From assembly GCA_030840885.1 (NCBI GenBank), contig JAVEDQ010000273.1:1-10828 (forward strand): a stretch of DNA of 10,828 bases. The letters run 5' to 3'. Numbering within the stretch: the first letter of the stretch is position 1; every line of letters begins with the position of its first letter. This DNA comes from Frankiaceae bacterium. GTDB taxonomy: Bacteria > Actinomycetota > Actinomycetes > Frankiales > Frankiaceae. Shown in pieces: positions 7,380 to 10,828 of the stretch. Position numbers and translations under genes: made by a program. The notes under the pieces were generated by a model, which saw nothing but the letters and a program-made list of their open reading frames with translations, searched no databases and was not told where the DNA came from.

Positions 7380-8393
7380 ATGCCGGACAACTCGCCAGAT
7401 CAGCCCGGGGGCACGCCGCCGGGTGGCGGCTCCCGCCGCTCCGGCCTCGATCGGCTGCGAGCCGCTCGAGGTGCGAGCGAGGAGCCGACCTCCAGCGGTG
7501 CGGCGACGTCCGTGGACGCGGCTGACCCGTCCGACGCAACCGCACCGGACCGTGCGGGCGTCCTGCTCGACAAGCCTCGCACCGAAGCCGACACCGTCGA
7601 GGCGCCTACGGAGGCGACGCCCGGGCCGGTCGGGGCCGACACCGCAGCTCAGGACACTGCGGCTGAGGACACCGCAGCAGAGGGCGGTGCAGCGGCCGAC
7701 GCCGCCGACGACACGGCCGGGCGAGGCAAGGGCCGCGGCGCGCGCAAGCGGGCTGCTGCGGCGGGATCTGCCGGTGCCGCCGGCGACACGCCGGACGAAC
7801 CGAGGAAGGTCGCCTCGGCCCGAGGCGGTCGGCTCGGGCGCGCCCGCTCGACCGCAGGTCTGACGGCAGGTCAGAACGGCCCGGCATCGCAGCGCCAGAA
7901 GGTCGCGGCCCTGCTTCTCGGCCTCCTGATCATCGGGCTGCTGGTCCCTGTGGTGATCATGCGGCACCGCATCGCCGGCCAGTCGTCGGAGGAGCGCGCG
8001 GTCTCGAACCTCGTCGAGAAGCGGACCATCGCGCTCACCACCGCGCGGCAGTTCGCGATCACCTTCTTCAGCCCGGACTACAAAACGATCGACGACTACA
8101 ACAAGGCGGTACTCGCCGGCTCGACGGGCCAGTTCAACCAGGACTTCGCCTCGAAGCAGGGCGAGTTGAAGTCCTTGGTGACCAAGGCGCAGTCACAGGC
8201 GACGGGTCACATCCTGACCGCGGGCGTCAGCAAGGTGTCGGGAGACGATGTCGAGGTGCTCGTGGTCGCGGACCAGGACGTGCAGAACACCCTCACGAAG
8301 GGCAAGGCCCAGACGTTGCGCACCCGCGTTCGGATCACGGTGCACAAGACGGATAAGCGCTGGCTCGTCAGCGGCTTCGAGCCGGTGACCTGA
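7380..8393 (+). CDS. Mce-associated membrane protein (Mas family), first copy
   Basis: A 337-aa protein if started at ATG 7380; an ATG two codons upstream (7374) would give 339. Numbering here is from 7374. Residues 1-170 are low complexity: a Pro/Gly start, an acidic Ala/Thr/Asp/Glu stretch (35-113, by my count 19 acidic against 3 basic) with TAAQD/TAAED repeats, then an Arg/Lys-rich stretch. A single membrane helix spans about 177-197. The C-terminal domain of about 140 residues is probably outside the membrane and carries ITFFSPDYKTIDDY and a final WLVSGFEPV. This architecture, placed after mceF, fits the Mas/Omam proteins that stabilise Mce transporters in mycobacteria. The fold is reported as VirB8/NTF2-like; I cannot confirm that here. 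There are no cysteines. The next gene starts after a 1-nt gap. Confidence 0.82.
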   Translation: MPDNSPDQPGGTPPGGGSRRSGLDRLRAARGASEEPTSSGAATSVDAADPSDATAPDRAGVLLDKPRTEADTVEAPTEATPGPVGADTAAQDTAAEDTAAEGGAAADAADDTAGRGKGRGARKRAAAAGSAGAAGDTPDEPRKVASARGGRLGRARSTAGLTAGQNGPASQRQKVAALLLGLLIIGLLVPVVIMRHRIAGQSSEERAVSNLVEKRTIALTTARQFAITFFSPDYKTIDDYNKAVLAGSTGQFNQDFASKQGELKSLVTKAQSQATGHILTAGVSKVSGDDVEVLVVADQDVQNTLTKGKAQTLRTRVRITVHKTDKRWLVSGFEPVT

Positions 8394-8394
8394 G

Positions 8395-9180
8395 ATGGCC
8401 AGCACATCCGCGAACTCCGACGAGACGACCCGGGCCACCGGGACTGCCACCTCCGGCACCACCGCCAAGCCAGACGGTGGACCGTCGAAGCTGGGTCGCT
8501 TCAGGCGGCGTGACAAGGCCGGGAAAGCCGACGAGGCCGCCGCTACGACGAGTGAGGAGTCGAGCACCCCACAGGGCAAGGCGAAGGCGACGACATCAGC
8601 CGCCGCCAAAGCGGAGAAGTCGGGGAAGGCCGGCAAGGCCGGCAAGGCCGGCAAGGCGCGCAAGGACCGTCCGGTTCTCTCCGGAGCAGCTCGGCTTGCC
8701 CGAGTGATCACCGTCCTCGGTCTGATCGCCGCCATCCTCGCCGTCGTCCTCGTCGTCCAGCTCGTCAAGGGTCCTGGTGACGCCGCCGCGCGGGCTGCGC
8801 AGGAGGACCGCAAGGAGGCGGCTCGCTCGCAAGCCGAGGTCGCGGTCGCGAGGCTGTTCTCGTTCGACTACAAGACGCTCGACGCCGACTTCGCCGCCCA
8901 GCTGGCTCAGACAACCGGCCCGTACACCGCTGAGGTCGAGAAGGTCACCGGGCCCGCCGTGCGACCAGTCGCGACGAAAGAGCACGTGATCGTGCAGGCG
9001 GTCTCCGTCGCGTCCGCCGTCGTCGATGACCCGGGGCCCGACGTGCAGGTCATCGTCTTCCTCAACCAGGCGGTGACGCTGGACCTGCTGCCGGCGCCAC
9101 GATTGGACCGCAACCGCGTGCTCGCCTCGATGCGACTCGTGAACGGTCAGTGGAAGGTCGCGGGCATCAAGGCGCTCTAG
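8395..9180 (+). CDS. Mce-associated membrane protein (Mas family), second copy
   Basis: A 261-aa relative of the preceding protein. An N-terminal tail of about 100 residues is Ser/Thr/Ala-rich and becomes strongly Lys/Ala-rich (61-90), with four GKA units at 77-88. A single membrane helix lies at about 102-124. The C-terminal domain shares the pattern of the first copy: LFSFDYKTLDADFAAQL matches its FFSPDYKTIDDY, and the end QWKVAGIKAL matches its RWLVSGFEPV. It lacks the acidic stretch of its neighbour. ATG 8395 follows the previous stop by one base, and only a weak GGTGA lies upstream, so translation is probably coupled. The tail resembles KA-rich, histone-H1-like sequence in composition only; I infer no DNA-binding role from that. 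It is the last gene before rpoB. Confidence 0.82.
   Translation: MASTSANSDETTRATGTATSGTTAKPDGGPSKLGRFRRRDKAGKADEAAATTSEESSTPQGKAKATTSAAAKAEKSGKAGKAGKAGKARKDRPVLSGAARLARVITVLGLIAAILAVVLVVQLVKGPGDAAARAAQEDRKEAARSQAEVAVARLFSFDYKTLDADFAAQLAQTTGPYTAEVEKVTGPAVRPVATKEHVIVQAVSVASAVVDDPGPDVQVIVFLNQAVTLDLLPAPRLDRNRVLASMRLVNGQWKVAGIKAL
8623..8658 (+). repeat. 9-nt tandem repeat coding for (GKA)4
   Basis: Four copies of a 9-nt unit close to GGCAAGGCC stand head to tail: the first has GGG for GGC, the last ends in GCG. They are in frame and encode GKA four times in the basic tail of the second Mas protein. Gain or loss of units would keep the frame. Confidence 0.85.
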
Positions 9181-9352
9181 GGGGACACCGTTTCGACGGA
9201 CACGGGCCTCGCGGACTGGTCGACTCCGGCGGGAGTGCCCAGCAGCCGTCCTGCGTTGAACAAGCCGTGGTGGCGCGCGTTGTCCGGAGGAGACGGGCCG
9301 GCGATGCCCGAAGCCGCACGCGAGGTTGCCATCGGCACGCAAGGGGCGGTCC
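9181..9352 (+). other. Non-coding stretch between the second Mas gene and the rpoB promoter
   Basis: I see no convincing gene here. Two small inverted repeats follow the Mas stop: CCGT-TTCG-ACGG (9188-9199) and ACTCC-GGCG-GGAGT (9223-9236). Neither is followed by a T-run, so a terminator for the mce/mas transcript is possible but unproven, and readthrough into rpoB cannot be excluded. A GGAGGAGA (9286-9293) ten bases before ATG 9304 looks like a ribosome site, but the reading frame behind it runs through the rpoB promoter and resembles no family I know. Confidence 0.5.
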
Positions 9353-9381
9353 TGGACAGCAGCGCCGGTAGAAGCTACTAT
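9353..9381 (+). promoter_or_regulatory. Housekeeping sigma (SigA/HrdB-type) promoter for rpoB
   Basis: TGGACA (9353-9358) matches five of six bases of the TTGACA -35 consensus. TACTAT (9376-9381) fits the actinobacterial TANNNT -10. The spacer is exactly 17 nt. Transcription would start near 9388, inside or just before TTTGCGCTGCCTGT (9387-9400), leaving a leader of about 460 nt before rpoB. I see no better promoter in the 669-nt gap, although mce/mas readthrough could add to rpoB expression. Confidence 0.7.
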
Positions 9382-9387
9382 GCTTGT

Positions 9388-9849
9388 TTGCGCTGCCTGT
9401 ATTTCTTCCTGCCCTCGCTCGGTGCCCGGGACACCTGGTGGCGCACCCGATGGTCCGCCCTCAGCCCCCGCGAAAGCAGCCCGATCCCGTCGAACACGCC
9501 AGGCCGCGACACCGCTGGTGCGAGCGGCCCAGAGCCGATCCGCCGCCTCGCGCGGCTCGTCGGCCAGGTCACCGTCACCGCCGCTATCGACCACAAAGGG
9601 GCCGGATCCAGCACCTACCGCCTCGAATTCTCGGGTTGCCGTCTTCCCCACTTCCCGGTGACCGGCGCCCGACACCCCGTTCACACCGTAGGCAGCACCA
9701 CCCGTACAGCACGCCGCACGTGCACCAGTTGATGTCTCCCGCTCGCGCACGACCCGCAAGGCCCCAACCAGCGCTACCACTCGCCGAAACGCACCGACCA
9801 GCCCGATACCGCACGAAGTCCTCACGCTGAGGCCCTGGAAGGACACCAG
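9388..9849 (+). other. Long rpoB leader, with hairpins and a C-rich, G-poor tract
   Basis: This is the predicted untranslated leader of rpoB. It begins pyrimidine-rich, and hairpins cluster in its first half. CCGCT/AGCGG (9512-9516 with 9523-9527) is followed by a larger stem, GCCGA (9534-9538) with TCGGC (9560-9564), enclosing GCCGC/GCGGC (9542-9546 with 9552-9556). From 9651 to 9830 I count 81 C against 41 G in 180 bases, a strand bias not seen in the neighbouring genes and similar to Rho-utilisation regions. No reading frame inside has convincing similarity. It may hold a post-initiation control point for RNA polymerase synthesis; that is inference from composition and structure only. Confidence 0.5.
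9839..9843 (+). promoter_or_regulatory. Ribosome binding site of rpoB
   Basis: AAGGA at 9839-9843 stands six bases before TTG 9850 and supports that codon as the start. The upstream in-frame stop is TGA 9730-9732, and between it and 9850 I find no ATG, GTG or other TTG in this frame. Confidence 0.8.
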
Positions 9850-10828
9850 TTGCCGTCCCGTACTGCCTCCCGCATTTCCTTTGCAAAGATCGTCGAACCC
9901 CTCGCCGTTCCGGATCTCCTGCACCTGCAGACCCAGTCGTTCGACTGGTTGATCGGGAACGACGCCTGGCAGTCCCGCGTCCAGGAGGCCTTGGACGCGG
10001 ACCGTACCGACGTCCCGCTCACCAGTGGTCTGGAGGAGATCTTCGAGGAGATCTCGCCGATCGAGGACTTCCAGGGCACCATGTCCCTGTCTTTCCGCGA
10101 CCACCGGTTCGAGCCGCCGAAGTACTCCATCGAGGAGTGCAAGGACAAGGACATGACGTACTCGGCGCCGATGTTCGTCACGGCCGAGTTCACGAACAAC
10201 AACACCGGTGAGATCAAGAGCCAGACGGTGTTCATGGGCGACTTCCCGCTCATGACCCCGAAGGGCACCTTCGTCATCAACGGCACCGAGCGCGTCGTCG
10301 TGTCGCAGCTCGTCCGTAGCCCTGGTGTCTACTTCGAGCGTTCGGTCGACAAGGTCACCGACAAGGACACCTTCTCCTGCAAGGTGATCCCGAGCCGCGG
10401 TGCCTGGCTCGAGTTCGAGGTCGACAAGCGCGACACCGTCGGCGTCCGCATCGACCGCAAGCGCCGGCAGTCGGTCACGGTCCTGCTCAAGGCCCTCGGT
10501 TGGGACGACGCGAAGATCCTCGAGCGCTTCGGCGACTTCGAGTCGATGCGCACCACCCTGGAGAAGGACCACACGGCCACCCAGGATGACGCGCTGCTCG
10601 ACATCTACCGCAAGCTCCGTCCGGGGGAACCGCCCACGCGGGAGAGCGCCCAGACCCTGCTCGAGAACCTCTTCTTCAACCCGAAGCGCTACGACCTCGC
10701 CAAGGTCGGCCGCTACAAGGTGAACAAGAAGCTCGACCTCTCGCTGCCGCGCGAGCAGGGCACGCTCACCGAGGACGACATCGTCTCGACGATCGAGTAC
10801 GTGGTGAAGCTGCACGCCGGCATCAGCG
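9850..10828 (+). CDS. rpoB: DNA-directed RNA polymerase subunit beta, 3' partial
   Basis: The first 326 residues of the beta subunit of RNA polymerase, the catalytic core of transcription; the gene runs off the right edge. Identity is certain from blocks conserved in all bacteria: [16 protein letters not shown] (61-76), [20 protein letters not shown] (132-151) followed at once by [11 protein letters not shown] (152-162), then [11 protein letters not shown] (256-266) and [20 protein letters not shown] (276-295). These cover the protrusion and part of the lobe domains. The rifampicin-resistance region lies further downstream, outside the window. The start is TTG, chosen because of AAGGA six bases upstream and because no other usual start lies in frame after the stop at 9730. 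M. tuberculosis rpoB is also annotated from TTG. Transcription probably begins about 460 nt upstream, at the promoter at 9353-9381. Confidence 0.98.
   Translation, partial: MPSRTASRISFAKIVEPLAVPDLLHLQTQSFDWLIGNDAWQSRVQEALDADRTDVPLTSGLEEIFEEISPIEDFQGTMSLSFRDHRFEPPKYSIEECKDKDMTYSAPMFVTAEFTNNNTGEIKSQTVFMGDFPLMTPKGTFVINGTERVVVSQLVRSPGVYFERSVDKVTDKDTFSCKVIPSRGAWLEFEVDKRDTVGVRIDRKRRQSVTVLLKALGWDDAKILERFGDFESMRTTLEKDHTATQDDALLDIYRKLRPGEPPTRESAQTLLENLFFNPKRYDLAKVGRYKVNKKLDLSLPREQGTLTEDDIVSTIEYVVKLHAGIS

Noticed and set aside
9304..9732. A 142-codon plus-strand frame with a GGAGGAGA ribosome-like site
   Set aside because: It runs through the predicted rpoB promoter and leader, shows no familiar domain, and its composition is not convincingly protein-like. 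It could be reopened if ribosome profiling shows signal.
9384..9830. A plus-strand frame filling the rpoB leader
   Set aside because: Arg/Pro/His-rich product typical of non-coding C-rich DNA, TTG start without a ribosome site, and it overlaps the leader hairpins.
8596..10815. A 739-codon open frame on the minus strand across the second Mas gene, the gap and rpoB
   Set aside because: It lies antisense to certain genes and crosses the promoter and leader, and its Arg/Asp/Val/Leu-rich composition is the usual antisense shadow of high-G+C coding sequence.
9850..10828. Possible rifampicin-resistance changes in rpoB
   Set aside because: The resistance-determining region lies downstream of the visible 326 codons, so nothing can be said.
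1..10828. CRISPR arrays, tRNA or rRNA genes, insertion sequences, phage or integrase genes
   Set aside because: None seen. The only tandem repeats are the short in-frame coding repeats and the 11-bp pair described.

Overview
The window is a dense, high-G+C actinobacterial segment, all on the + strand. It holds a lipid-import (mce) operon that runs into the RNA polymerase beta-subunit gene. Six consecutive Mce proteins, two Mce-associated membrane proteins and an RpoB N-terminus of actinobacterial type (start read as [18 protein letters not shown]) place it in the Actinomycetes. The genus cannot be fixed from the sequence alone.

Layout. Positions 1-1295 hold mceA, whose 5' end lies outside the window. 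mceB (1292-2341), mceC (2343-3395), mceD (3392-4510), mceE (4510-5778, a lipoprotein) and mceF (5775-7172) follow with overlaps of 1-4 nt or a 1-nt gap, so they look like one translationally coupled unit. A 201-nt gap (7173-7373) holds hairpins, a palindrome, a direct repeat and a possible ECF-type promoter. Two Mce-associated membrane protein genes follow (7380-8393 and 8395-9180). A 669-nt non-coding stretch (9181-9849) then holds a near-consensus housekeeping promoter (TGGACA-17-TACTAT), a structured leader and a C-rich, G-poor tract. It leads to rpoB, which starts at TTG 9850 and runs off the right edge.

How it works together. From the families, MceA-F are expected to form a hetero-hexamer. 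Each subunit gives one MlaD/MCE domain to a ring and one long helical segment to a tunnel that carries hydrophobic substrates across the cell envelope. The YrbE permeases and the Mkl-type ATPase that power such systems should lie upstream, outside the window. The two Mas-type proteins probably stabilise or assist the complex. The substrate cannot be told from this sequence.

I found no clearly new system. The most interesting points are: the placement of mce genes directly before rpoB; the roughly 460-nt C-rich rpoB leader; the cysteine distribution across the six Mce subunits (exactly two late cysteines in A, B, D and F, none in C, only the lipobox cysteine in E); opposite charge in the N-terminal tails of the two Mas proteins; and a 9-nt in-frame repeat in the MceE signal peptide.
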